A stretch of 64,000 nt of DNA, from the NCBI RefSeq assembly GCF_021155775.2, contig NC_060238.1, forward strand, positions 9,038,001-9,102,000, written 5' to 3'. A program made the translations under genes and the position numbers. Below are positions 1 to 9,700 of the stretch, piece after piece. Each line of letters opens with the position of its first letter. Positions within the stretch are counted from its first letter, which is position 1. This stretch comes from Neodiprion pinetum. Lineage: Eukaryota > Arthropoda > Insecta > Hymenoptera > Diprionidae. The notes under the pieces are model-generated. The model did no database searches and was not told the DNA's origin. It saw nothing but the letters and a program-made list of their open reading frames with translations.

Positions 1-798
1 ACCCAAAATGACGTAACGAGGGTTTTCAAGCTGAGTGGAAGTTTTCACAGTCCAAACGTGTTTCGATGTTGTGGGAAGTGAGGGATATTTGTACAATTCC
101 CAACTGCGGAAGCTCATCGAAATAGGCGGATCTCTCTGAATGAAATTTAGTAGGTCAACTTTTTTCTGATCCGCGAGTTTCAAATACGGTATTAGCCATT
201 CAACCGCATTGATCGTGATTTTGAATTCCTCCTCTTGAGTCTGCATGATTGCGTCGACGTCAGTTTTTGATCTCGTCAAAATTAACTCATGCTCAGCGTT
301 GACAACGATCTTGCGGTAGTCTTCGGTGAAACCCAATATCATGCTGAGCGGTACCAGTACGTCAAAATTACCCTCGGCATCGGTGAATTTTTTCTTCTCT
401 TCTACATCAAGCCATCCAGCGTTCTCCTTCAGCCAAGTCTGACCAGGGTGCAGGGAAGCGTAACCCTTCATGAGACTTGTCAAGCCAACGTTCTTGCTAC
501 TATTATTCTCGACTGCATTAATTTCGTAGCGAATTTCTTCAAACAGATGACAGATCGCATTGTGTACGAGCTGTGTGTTCACAGTAGCTGTACCATCAGG
601 TTTGAGGAGTGGTCCATGGATATGTACCGAACTTTTGCTGGGTAATATGCATAAATCCTGATACTGAACGGTGATTCGAATTACATCGCTGTTGTTGAAA
701 GTCGACGAGGCGTAAGGTTCGTGAGCGTGAATCTCGTAATGCGCAACGGATTCGTCAGAGACAACTGGTGTTCGAATGTTTAAGATTTCGTCCTCCAT
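1..798 (-). CDS. Maverick/Polinton major capsid protein, double jelly-roll type (partial)
   Basis: The minus strand is open for 266 codons from an ATG at 796-798 to the left window edge, with no stop. The N-terminal half has features typical of Polinton/adintovirus major capsid proteins: a short acidic leader, the stretch HIHGPLLKPDG, an NAICHLFEEIRYEIN helix, then LHPGQTWLKENAGW. The family forms the hexon-like capsid shell. Assignment also rests on the neighbours in order: minor capsid, protease and packaging ATPase. The gene is truncated by the window, not visibly by mutation. The family normally runs to several hundred residues, so more than half may lie to the left. It looks undamaged, unlike the replication genes of the same element. 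Confidence 0.75.
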   Translation of the reverse strand, partial: MEDEILNIRTPVVSDESVAHYEIHAHEPYASSTFNNSDVIRITVQYQDLCILPSKSSVHIHGPLLKPDGTATVNTQLVHNAICHLFEEIRYEINAVENNSSKNVGLTSLMKGYASLHPGQTWLKENAGWLDVEEKKKFTDAEGNFDVLVPLSMILGFTEDYRKIVVNAEHELILTRSKTDVDAIMQTQEEEFKITINAVEWLIPYLKLADQKKVDLLNFIQRDPPISMSFRSWELYKYPSLPTTSKHVWTVKTSTQLENPRYVILG

Positions 799-1099
799 GG
801 TACGTAGCAGATGATAAAACAGCAAAAGCGGATTCTTAGTTGTCGGAAATTCCTCTTCCAAAAGGTGTCAGTTTCCGACCCAGAGCTATTAGGAACTACA
901 CGTTCCAAGGTGTTGACGGTTCGAGAATCGATCGATGACTGACTTGATCGGGGCATGTCAACTTACCTACTCTTTAACAGTCTGTTATATACAATTACCA
1001 TCGTTTATTGCGATTTGATAGGTAGTCTCACAGAAATAACTTCTCCACGAAAATTAACCAGGTCTCCGTCTTGATTTACTAACCGGAGCTGAACGTGAT
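799..1099. other. spacer between the two capsid genes
   Basis: This 301-bp stretch separates two minus-strand capsid genes. I see no coding frame that matches anything known. A TATATA at 986-991 (reads TATATAAC on the minus strand) could be a promoter for the major capsid gene, but it lies about 190 bp upstream of the ATG, so this is only a suggestion. Confidence 0.3.
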
Positions 1100-1690
1100 C
1101 TACGGTCCTGACGGTGATCGAAGGTAAATGACGTGCGACGGTACTTCCACGATCTTATATCCTGGTGGGACAGTCGGGAAAAACTCGTGAATAGTGTGTA
1201 CTTTGTGTCCATTGACGTAGGCGCTCGTTGTAATGCTGCACTCGACTCGCAACGCGTTGACCTTGAGTATAGTTACAGGCACGTCTGATCCGTGAGTTTT
1301 ATCAACCTTTAATACAGGTGATGTGAATCCTAAAAGTTGAGCAAAGGAATCATTCGGCTCAAAGTTAATCGTGTGGTTGCATGTGATTTCGCTGCGTAAT
1401 GTATTATTGTTGGATTTGATGGCGAGCCTGATGTCTGTATCTCTCAACACGTTTTGAGGATACCTCTCTATGTCCTCGATCTCATAGCTGCCGGTAGGTA
1501 TGGTGATCACTTTATCAGCTACGTAAATTTTATTCTGACCAACATCAACGTTGGGAATCGAATTGAAGGTTAACAATTCTATCAAGCCAAGAGCATAACT
1601 TTCATCACGAGCAAGTGCGATCGGTGGGAAATATTGTGCCTCGAGAATCGAAAAGGTTACCGAAATCGTTAACGTTAACGAATCATCCAT
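1100..1690 (-). CDS. Maverick/Polinton minor capsid (penton-like) protein
   Basis: Open frame of 196 codons from a true ATG at 1690. The start MDDSLTLTISVTFSILEA, the central NTLRSEITCNHTINFEPND and the hydrophobic C-terminus ending in a beta strand (VEVPSHVIYLRSP) match the single jelly-roll minor capsid proteins of insect Mavericks, which occupy the capsid vertices. It lies between the major capsid gene and the protease on the same strand, the usual virion-gene block. The full frame is open with no stop or obvious frameshift. Family recognised by pattern; no search was possible. Confidence 0.7.
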   Translation of the reverse strand: MDDSLTLTISVTFSILEAQYFPPIALARDESYALGLIELLTFNSIPNVDVGQNKIYVADKVITIPTGSYEIEDIERYPQNVLRDTDIRLAIKSNNNTLRSEITCNHTINFEPNDSFAQLLGFTSPVLKVDKTHGSDVPVTILKVNALRVECSITTSAYVNGHKVHTIHEFFPTVPPGYKIVEVPSHVIYLRSPSGP

Positions 1691-1720
1691 GACTGCAAGT
1701 AATAGACTGAATTCAATGAA

Positions 1721-2089
1721 TCATGCACCATGTTTATAAAGCTCACCACTTAGAAATTTCAGACACAAGTGTCCGCATTCAAATGTATTATAATCTGGGT
1801 ACCGTTCATGATTGTATTCAACACTACCAACGCCGAGGTATTTTATGAGGTCTGAGGGTGGTTGAAGGTTGCCGAAACTGTCAAAGTAATCGATATTATT
1901 GTCGCGTTTCTTGTACGTAACCCAGTGTGTTCCCGGACCGTCTTTGTCGTCAAGGTTGATTATAGCTGACTCGTTTTTTAGTGGACCGTTTTCGGGCATT
2001 TCGTTTCGCTTGAAAACACCGCGGAAATGCGGAACCTTGTGCGAAATATCGGGCCAGATTTGGTCACGTGAGGCTGGCAGGAATTGCCA
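1721..2089 (-). pseudogene. adenain-like cysteine protease, N-terminus damaged
   Basis: The frame is open from just after a stop at 2090-2092 down to 1721; the first ATG (1999) is internal. Visible family signature: FRGVFKRNEMP near the start, GPGTHWVTY with the catalytic His, DYFDSFG with the acidic residue, and FECGHLCLKFL with the catalytic Cys of the CG pair. This is the adenovirus/Polinton maturation protease, which cleaves capsid precursors. The stabilising Gln expected seven residues before the catalytic Cys appears replaced (Pro by my count). The N-terminus has no start codon and stops at the border of insertion-like sequence (2095-2770), so the gene is probably truncated. Length is about 123 codons; relatives are usually longer. 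Confidence 0.7.
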
Positions 2090-2094
2090 CTAAA

Positions 2095-2770
2095 CGAAAA
2101 TTCAAATCCGCATGTACGGAGCTGCTCAGACCAAGCGAGCCAAAAGACGATCAGTCGGTCACCAATCACCTATCCGAAGGGACCGCACCATTTCTTATAC
2201 ATATAATACACATAAAGTGATTATCCCGTTGCCGAGTAGTCCGAAGGACAGTAATATTCGAGAACGAGAAGAAGGAACCCGGCCGACAAAGAAAACCCCG
2301 GGGTTACCAGTAGCTCTGTGTTGTTTTGTGCAATCCCTCTTACTATTTTTACATATTCATTATGGTCTTTTTTTGGTTCAGCTTCTTTTAATTCTCTGTT
2401 TGTGACGCCTATTGGCTCATTTTATCATCTACAACCTTGTGCCCGGCCGTTTTTCGTCTTGAGATTTGAGTTATGCATGGATTGGCCATTGTCAATTGCT
2501 TTATCAATTTATTCTGTCCTTCTATTTTTTGTATTTGCTCTATCTTTTGTTACGACTATTAGCGTCTTTTCGATTTTACAATTGGACACGTCCATGTTAG
2601 AAAGATGAGTTCATATTTTTTGTTGTTCTGTAGTGTATATAGTTAATCGTAAATGAAACGAGGTAGCTATTTTAACTTGAGGTACGACCCGCTTACAATA
2701 ATTACTGATAGAACCTAATAAAGACTTATTACAACTTCGAAGATTTTTGCATATTTCAACAAGTCCCAAT
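2095..2770 (+). other. insertion-like spacer between protease and phospholipase-like gene
   Basis: Polinton virion genes are normally packed closely, yet about 675 bp without a Maverick-type frame separates the protease from the next gene. The sequence is T-rich and its long plus-strand frames are hydrophobic low-complexity translations. An AATAAAG occurs near 2717. A weak collinear match links about 2150-2330 with 14365-14560 (shared CAGTCGGTCAC, then GAAGAAG..GG, then a CGGGG block), which suggests copies of an unclassified repeat. No target duplication was found. Confidence 0.35.
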
Positions 2771-2773
2771 CAG

Positions 2774-3654
2774 TCAACGCTCGACGTCGTGGCATCGCAT
2801 CTTGTTTCTTGAAAGATGGAAACCAAGACCTGTTTTGTACGGTTTCATATGAAGCCCATTGCCCAACACGATAGCTTCCATAGTTTTGTTGTGTCGTTCG
2901 CTCTCTCCCAGTTCTCGTTTAGCAGCACTTGCATCGTTCACAGCTTTTGCTATGTCTGTCGTACCACCAGCAGACGCGCCTGTAGCACTAAGTCCAGCAA
3001 AAATAGGAATCAGAAACGGTAGAAAACCACCGACTTTTGAAGGTACTGGTAGGACGCGAGGTGTTCGCACTTTACATTCACCACCCGCTTTTTAACGGCG
3101 TTCTCAGCTCCCTTCGGCGCAGATTCGACAGCTACTTTCTCAGCGTTGCTTGAAACCATAGAACGTTTTGCAGCATTTATAATTTTTCTCAAGGTCACAT
3201 TTCTTGACTTTCGAATTCCCATTCCGAGTTTTGATTTTACTTTCATTGTCTTAGCTATTGCCCAAGCGGCTGCTTTCTCACCCAAATTTGCGTCCTTTGC
3301 GAGAACCCGTTTCCAAGCTTCCTCAGCCAACACCCTATCAGCCTCGTTTCTAATTTCAAGATTTTCACAATTCTGCGAGTAAGCAATTTCATGGTCCTTG
3401 CAAGCAGCGTCGAGAAGATTGATTCCCGGATCACCCCGCGCGAGTCTCCTTGTTAATTTTGTACCAGGCCCACAGTACTGATAGCCAGGTACATGCAATT
3501 CGACTGGAAGGCTGTTGATGATTTTATTCACCAGACCCTTGCCACGATGTTGCCGCCTGCTGCTTCGTTTACCTCTGTACACGATTATGTTCGTGCGTTG
3601 ACTGAAGGAAAGTGCTTTAAAATGGGGGTATTTATAGCAAATCCGATCAGTCAT
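2774..3654 (-). pseudogene. Maverick/Polinton phospholipase A2-like / pX-type virion protein, frameshifted
   Basis: The first part (3654-3010) contains a basic leader (GKRSSRRQHRGKG), then GYQYCGPGTKLTRR and GINLLDAACKDHEIAYS: the calcium loop and catalytic His motif of parvovirus-type phospholipase A2, as in several adintovirus/Polinton proteins (here His-Glu rather than the common His-Asp). The frame runs out of register near 3062-3072, and the C-terminal part continues in another frame (3070-2774) with the hydrophobic core-protein segment GGFLPFLIPIFAGLSATG and an NKTMEAIVLGNGL tail. The overlap points to one small indel. In such viruses the enzyme helps breach membranes; this copy is a relic. 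A TATA box lies inside the 5' part (see 3629-3636), so the ATG at 3652-3654 is probably not the authentic start. Confidence 0.7.
3629..3636 (-). promoter_or_regulatory. TATA box (TATAAATA) for the phospholipase-like gene
   Basis: TATAAATA reads on the minus strand here, about 20-30 bp downstream of the nominal ATG (3654). Transcription would start near 3600, leaving the codons for MTDRICYKYPHF as promoter DNA. The expected start, just before the YRGKR segment, reads AACATAATC, so ATA may stand where ATG once was. Confidence 0.45.
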
Positions 3655-3694
3655 GTCCGAGATGCGGTTTTAGAAACAACCTACTAAGCTTACT

Positions 3695-4366
3695 GTGACG
3701 AAATTTGACAAACTTTCGGAGCAAAATGTCGAAAAGCACAAATGGCACGGTGAATTACTCCCGAATAGTGTACGTTCAATATTCTGTGGACCGTCGAATT
3801 GTGGTAAAACTAATGCGTTGCTCAGACTTATAACCCATCCCAACGGACTCAGATATGAAAACTTCAACTCGAAATCTCTCAACCAACCTGAATACCAATT
3901 GTGGAAGCAATTGTTCGACCATGTTGAGAATACGGAGTGTTCTGCGTTTACCGAGCGTAAGCAAGTGATTACACCGGAAGAAGCACGGCCAAACTCAATA
4001 ATCATATTTGACGATGTAGCGCACGAGAGGCAGGACAATATTAGAGGCTACTTTTGCATGGGTGGACATCACGACGTTGACTGTTTCTATCTCTGTCAGA
4101 CATACGCGCGTATCCCCAAACATGTCGTGCGCGACAACGTGAACTTACTCGTGTTATTCAAACAAGACGATATGAACCTGAGACACGTATACAACGACCA
4201 TGTAAACACCGATATGTCTTGCACAGAGTTTGAAAGTATGTGCTCTGCATGCTGGAAAGGTGAGAAGTACGGCTCTCTGGTGATCGACAAAGACAGTGAG
4301 CTCAACGAAGGACGATACAGAAGGGGGTCGATTCTTTCGTTAGCCTGGAGAAGAAACAAAATCTAA
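3695..4366 (+). CDS. Maverick/Polinton DNA-packaging ATPase (FtsK/HerA-type)
   Basis: Open frame of 223 codons with Walker A GPSNCGKT at residues 32-39 and Walker B SIIIFDDV around 101-108, followed by the family stretch HHDVDCFYLCQTYARIPKH and an NLLVLFKQDD strand. These are the A32-like packaging ATPases that pump DNA into capsids. It diverges from the phospholipase-like gene, with fewer than 50 bp between them. The first codon is GTG; no in-frame ATG lies upstream of it after a TAG near 3671, and the next in-frame ATG is about residue 118. The start codon therefore looks mutated from ATG although the body of the gene is intact. Confidence 0.75.
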   Translation: MTKFDKLSEQNVEKHKWHGELLPNSVRSIFCGPSNCGKTNALLRLITHPNGLRYENFNSKSLNQPEYQLWKQLFDHVENTECSAFTERKQVITPEEARPNSIIIFDDVAHERQDNIRGYFCMGGHHDVDCFYLCQTYARIPKHVVRDNVNLLVLFKQDDMNLRHVYNDHVNTDMSCTEFESMCSACWKGEKYGSLVIDKDSELNEGRYRRGSILSLAWRRNKI

Positions 4367-4415
4367 CGTTTCCGAGCGAGAGACGCAGTAGCGTTGCAGA
4401 CTCAGTTGCGTCAAC

Positions 4416-5294
4416 ATGCAGAGCTCTGAAGTTTCCAAAAAGATGTCCTACATCGGACCGCTCAAGCAAGTGCTGCGATCCGTCAAAAACACAGATTGCT
4501 CAAGTCGGGCAAGGAATCTACGACCCAGAAATTGAGTGACGTTTTCGAACCAGTAGTGACTCCGTTGCAAGAACTGGTGAATGTTACAAAAGATACTAAA
4601 CCTGTAGAACAAGAGGTGAAAGAAATTGAAGAAGAAATAAAGCTGATGAAAAATAAAACGAAAAATGGACGATTCCTTTGCTTCGGCAGGAAACGAAACA
4701 ATCGTAGAAATACAGGTCGAGAAAATTAAGGTTGGGTATTTTGCACTGATAAGAGATGCGAAGACAAAAGGTGAATTGGACAACGTGTACGGTGTACGCA
4801 ACCTCTCAAACGGACTAATGATTGCTGATTCGTTGATATCTTTTGAGAGTGACTACATTCGTATTGGCGATACGCTTTACCCGAAAACAAAGGGTTTGCT
4901 GGAACTTTCGTTTAAAAAGAAGCCTGACGGTTCTTGTGTGAGCGCTGGAGATCGGGGAGATTTTGAAAACCTAATCCTCGCAACGAACGAGCATAAAAAG
5001 TATTACTCATCCGATGGGGCTGTTCAAAACGATAACAGTTACAAATTCAAAAATGTCATTGCCGAATTGATGGATCATTCCCTATCACCTCGCCGAAAGG
5101 GTTAAGGCCTACTACCGCAAGCTATGATCGCTCGACAAGGTGTTGAAACGGAATACGTTTTCTGGGATGATCCAAATAAGTTAGTGGAGCGTCTTCGTTT
5201 ACTCCTGGCATCTCAGGCAGCGGGAAATCCGAGTCACAATAACGAAATAATCTCCATTATCGAAGAGCTACGCGAAGCAGAAATCATTTCTTGA
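4416..5294 (+). pseudogene. Maverick/Polinton PY-type protein (DUF8207-like), multiply disrupted
   Basis: It starts at an ATG (4416), 50 bp after the ATPase. The reading frame passes from frame 0 to frame 2 near 4500 (charged coiled-coil region VEQEVKEIEEEIKLMKN) and back to frame 0 near 4665. Then comes a conserved globular part (VYGVRNLSNGLMIADS, YIRIGDTLYPKTKGLLEL, YKFKNVIAELMD) that resembles the region catalogued in insects as DUF8207. An in-frame TAA at 5103-5105 interrupts it; the frame continues with MIARQGVETEYVFWDDPNK and a helical C-terminus to TGA at 5292-5294. Function is unknown; PY proteins are recurrent in Polintons. Two frameshifts plus one nonsense codon make it a relic. Confidence 0.6.
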
Positions 5295-5327
5295 GCAGTT
5301 CCCATCGTTTTTGCATTCATTACCGAG

Positions 5328-5729
5328 ATGAGCGTCGACGTGTTTGGACGGCATCTGGACAAAAACACGGCCGCGAGCACTGGCGGTCCTACGGGTGTCG
5401 GATTTCAAATAACAGCGGACGGGCATTACGGTATACGGAACCAGAGACTGTGCAGTGTCGCAAATCCCGCAGAGCCGAACAATGCTGTAACTTGAAAAAT
5501 CTTAAGACGAAAATTCAACGTGCTGCAAAAACAAATCGACAACCTCGATCAAATGATCAAAGCTTTGGAGCTCACCACGGAGAAAGTCTCGGATACCTTT
5601 TACACAGACTTTGAAACAGGCAGAGACTTGTCGATTTGAAACGCTCATAACATTTCTCAATTGGACACCCGACTGAGAGCGTTGGAATATGAACGAGGAA
5701 AAGCAAGCACTGGTGACGGAACTGCATAA
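5328..5729 (+). pseudogene. small Maverick coiled-coil / fibre-like protein with two in-frame stops
   Basis: From ATG 5328 the frame reads MSVDVFGRHLDKN, a Gly/Pro-rich turn (TGGPTGVGFQITADGHYG) and NPAEPNNAV, then TGA, then a heptad-rich stretch (FNVLQKQIDNLDQMIKALEL), a second TGA, and LDTRLRALEYERGKAS to TAA at 5727-5729. The short N-terminal anchor plus long coiled coil recalls Polinton proteins found between PY and the integrase, perhaps a spike or fibre. That role is inference. A neighbouring frame reads CCNLKNLKTK across the first stop, so a one-base indel rather than a point nonsense change is possible. It overlaps the start of the integrase frame. Confidence 0.5.
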
Positions 5730-6614
5730 GCCTGCACGCCGGAATTACCCGTGTCGACATGTAGACGTGTGCGGAATCGACGAGACCTGGCAGGCGGATC
5801 TTGTTCATATGACATCATACGCTGAACAAAACAAAGGCTACAAGTACATGCTTACAGTGATTGATATCTTTCCAAAGTATGCGTGGGCTATACCGATAAA
5901 GAGCAAGTCTGGAGATGATGTTACGAAAGCAATGGAGTCTGTGCTTGTTCAAGGACGGATACGGAAAAACTTACACGTCGACAGAAGAACGGAATTTCAC
6001 AACTCGAAATTTGAATCGCTTATCACACGTTACGGAATCAATCTTTACTCCACGTACAGTGATTTGAAGGCTTCGATCTGTAAACGTTTCAATCGTACGC
6101 TGAAAGGTAAAATGTGGAAACGGTCCAGCATGCAAGGAAGCTACAAGTGGCTCGATATCTTATCTGGTTTGGTTTCGGCTTACAACAACGCCAAACATCG
6201 AACCGTAAGAATGAAACCGTCGGATGTCACCGTTGCAAACGAAAGGCTGTTATCACGTCAGGCGTACGGAGGGCTTCGAGCGATACCTACATATCGGAAA
6301 AATTCAAATCCGGCGACATAGTTCGAATCAGCAAATTCAAAAATGTCTTCAAGAAAGGTTACACTCCCAAGTGGACGACTGAAATATTCACGACAAGTCG
6401 AATGGAAAATACTCATCCTTTGACGTGCAAGCTCAAAGACTACCGAGATGAACCCATCGCTGGTGGTTTCTACGAACAAGAGCTTCTCAAGGTTAAACAT
6501 TCGGATATCTATCTGGTGAAGAAGGTGCTCAAGAAGCGTGGAAGAAAAATATACGTTAAATGGTTAAATTTTGACAATACACACAACAGTTGGATAAGCG
6601 AATCGAACATGTAA
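5689..6614 (+). pseudogene. Maverick/Polinton retroviral-type integrase with chromodomain, inactive
   Basis: The rve core is clear: first Asp in WQADLVHM (residue 37), second Asp in LHVDRRTEF (residue 98), and LKASICKRFNRTLKGKMWK, where Lys132 occupies the place of the catalytic Glu. Downstream come MQGSYKWLDIL and SAYNNAKHRT. Around 6290-6310 the frame shifts by one register into the second part (to TAA at 6612-6614), which holds the GDIVRISKFKNVFKKGY segment and a C-terminal chromodomain (KRGRKIYVKWLNFDNTHNSWI core). The N-terminal zinc-binding part of complete relatives is absent. Similar insect proteins are often annotated as transposon protein F54H12.3-like. The Lys substitution and frameshift imply loss of strand-transfer activity. 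Confidence 0.8.
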
Positions 6615-6619
6615 CATTA

Positions 6620-6695
6620 AATAAATGAATTTTTTGTAAAAATGTGTGTGCCTCTTTATTTTGGACTCGACACATAACAAGTATGCATCTTTATT
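6620..6695. terminator. convergent poly(A) signals between integrase and polymerase
   Basis: AATAAA at 6620-6625 lies a few bases after the integrase stop on the plus strand. On the minus strand AATAAA occurs at 6655-6660 and 6690-6695, about 80-110 bp after the polymerase stop at 6772. Two converging transcripts would end here, the usual arrangement for these genes. Confidence 0.55.
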
Positions 6696-6771
6696 TTTTA
6701 GACAATTGACAGACATATGCATCGTTGTACAATTTTTTATATTTCGGAGCGTTCTTATTCACTATCCTACA

Positions 6772-9700
6772 TCATAATATTTGATACATCATGGTACAGT
6801 TATAAATTACAATGCTAAGGTGCGGGCTTGTAGCCCACGGAAGCGTGTTGGTTGTGTTTTGAAACACGATCCGCTTGTCGTCATTCCAGCTCAGTGCCAC
6901 CTTCTGCTGTTCTACGGTGTTTACCTTGTGCTTTCGACCTAATATCAAATGCTGATTTGTAGACAAATTTTCAAGGTTCAAAACACATTCCACATAATCG
7001 TTGAGAGTTATTTTTCTCAACGCTGATCCTTCGACACCTTTGGCACGTTGACTGTCTTTCTCATCTTCCAAGATTTGCAATGCGTACAATTCAGCTCTTA
7101 ATCCTTTGAATTCCAGCATTGTTTTCCCGTTATTCTTATCTTTCATCAAGGCGAGAACTTTGTTGTTCGCTAGAGGCATTTCATGAACGTTGTCAAGCGG
7201 ATAATCAGACGTATCGAATTCATGCAAGTCCTCCCTTATATGTTCGTATATGTCGGGGACGGTAAAATTGTCAATCAAACTGTTGTTATCCGTATACATC
7301 AATTTTGCTCGTTTGCCAAATTTCCGTTTGATATAATTATAATGAGAATCGTAGAAATATGTTTTAGCCAGATCCATGATGGATAAACCTTTATACGATG
7401 GTTGATTGAACCTGACTTTGGTCTTACTTATTTTGACGACAATCATCTCTTCCTCGAAAATGGTGCAGCTGCGGAAATTGGGTTTGGCTACAGTAGCTCT
7501 GGCACCGTATCTTCCATGCCATTTCGTGATCAGCCTGACATCTCTATACTTCCTAACATTTTCCATCGTTTTGCCAAAAACTGCGTTGTTTATCAGTTCG
7601 TAAAAATTTTTCTCAAACTCGTTGTGAGATTTTTTCCGCGAATCGGTATTCGAATCTATGTATATTTTGAGCCACGGGGTTTGTCTGAATTTGAGAACTC
7701 GGTGAATTTCAACCAACTTTAGACCCAATTGTAAGCATTGTTTCAAAACGCCATAGTGAACAACGTAGTTTTTCTTGGAAGGTAGCGTGGGCGTCAGTTT
7801 CGGGTGTTCATTGTTCGGGATCTGAGTGCTCTATAGTGCTCCGGACACAGTGGTAAATCTTAATGAATTTCATGCAGTTCCTCAGGATATTCCAAATCCG
7901 CCTCCTGTATGTAAGCAAACTCCGCATCGTCCGAGATGGGCAGAACGTCGCATTGTCCAAAGTCTGATGAACATTCGAAAGAACTGTGTGGCAGAGCAAA
8001 GCTTATAGCAGCACCGTACAAATTATTAACGTCAAAGTACATGAGATAAGGTTCTTCGACCTTAGGATCGAATTCCTCCCCCATGTATCTGTTGTTAGCC
8101 TTTGCATATCTGTTCGAGCACTGTGACACACCACCACGAATACCTTTTTCGATAAGCATAACCATATCTATGTCGGTGAGTAGCTCGAGCTCGATGTCGG
8201 TACACTTTAACATCGCATCGAACGACAGACCGGGCGTGGTGTAATAATGTAAGGGGTCCAGGTTGTACGTTGTCCAACAGCTCTGTTGAAAGTTTTGAAA
8301 AACGTCGGCTAGTAAAAACACGTCCGTCTGTAAATACAAGTCCAAATACTCTTCCAAAGTTTGAACGTTAAAAGTTTGCCAAACTTCACAAGCATGTGCA
8401 TAGTCGTCGTCTGATATATCCCGATCATTTAATTTTGAGTAAAATTGTTGCTTTGATGGTAGCCGTCTGTCCTCGAGCTTCTCCCAACTGTCTATGTATT
8501 CGTACGGGAACACTCCTTTTCTGGTCAATAACTGAAATTTATCTGAGCTACGATAAAATTTTTGTGTGATTGATTTCTGATCATGACCGAGATACGTTGC
8601 TAATTTCGCCAGACTACTGGGCATGAAACGGAACGAATCTATGAATCTAAACTTCATATCTGTCCCCTCGACATATTTTGTAAAAGAAATGTACTTTTCT
8701 TTGTTCACGGGTAGAAGCTTTTTCAGTGCCTGAGCGTCGTTTTGTGCCCGTGTCATTGCGATCTCCGTGCGAGCCGCGTTCGAACGATTCGTCTCCGCGT
8801 GGATGCCAAATCTCGCGTAGATGAGGAGGCGAGCGCGCATCACGCATTTTTTAAAACAGTCCAGTTAAGTCGTCCGTCTAGTGACGATCGTGAGTGACGC
8901 CGTGCGTTCTCTCGTACCACAACCAAAAGACGAGAGGCCCAAATATACTCTCGTATACGTTCGCTCTACGGAGTAAGGTAGATGAGTACGGCCCGAGTGT
9001 CTCTCATTCTACACGGGACCGAGTGCCCATACACGCATACCAAGGGTCTTGCACCCTTTCATCATACAACGAGCCCGAGCGCTCTTGGTGTACTACCAAC
9101 ACCAATCACACTTTCATACACGTTCGCTCCTCGGAGTAAGGCAAACGCAAATCATACGAAATTCGATCGAATCGAATAAAACAAAAATCGCAATACGAAA
9201 CGCACTCGAGATCGCGGTGGCATGAGCCAAACGGGCTGTGACCGGCATATACACATTCATATACACAATCGACACATGCTTTTATACGTTTACAAATACA
9301 CGTTCATACTTCGTGGGTTTTTATGCCGCAAGGCTTTTCCCACAAGAGCCAATAAACATTCATAATTCGATGGCTCAAACGCGAGAGTTTTTTATTCAAG
9401 AAAACCTCAACCTCTATCCTTCACACTAATAAAAAAGGTTCAATTCAAAACTACGAGGCAACTTCGCCTATGAAGAAGCTTTGACTATACAAGCTCAATT
9501 GTGCCCTCGAACGATGTAGCCAGTGCTTTGATCAGAAAATGTGAATCGTAACCCGAGAGATTGTGGAATATCACTGGGATAGTGTGCGAATTTTGGTAAT
9601 TTAGATTGCAACCTCGATGAGCAGCACCACGGTACTTTCTCGTGAAATGGCAGTGATCACGATGTTTCACGTCTGTGGGTGTGAACGGTTTTACACAAAT

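Noticed and set aside
2112..2608. Hydrophobic plus-strand ORFs between Maverick genes
   Set aside because: T-rich low-complexity translation without family features; more likely inserted repeat than a membrane protein.
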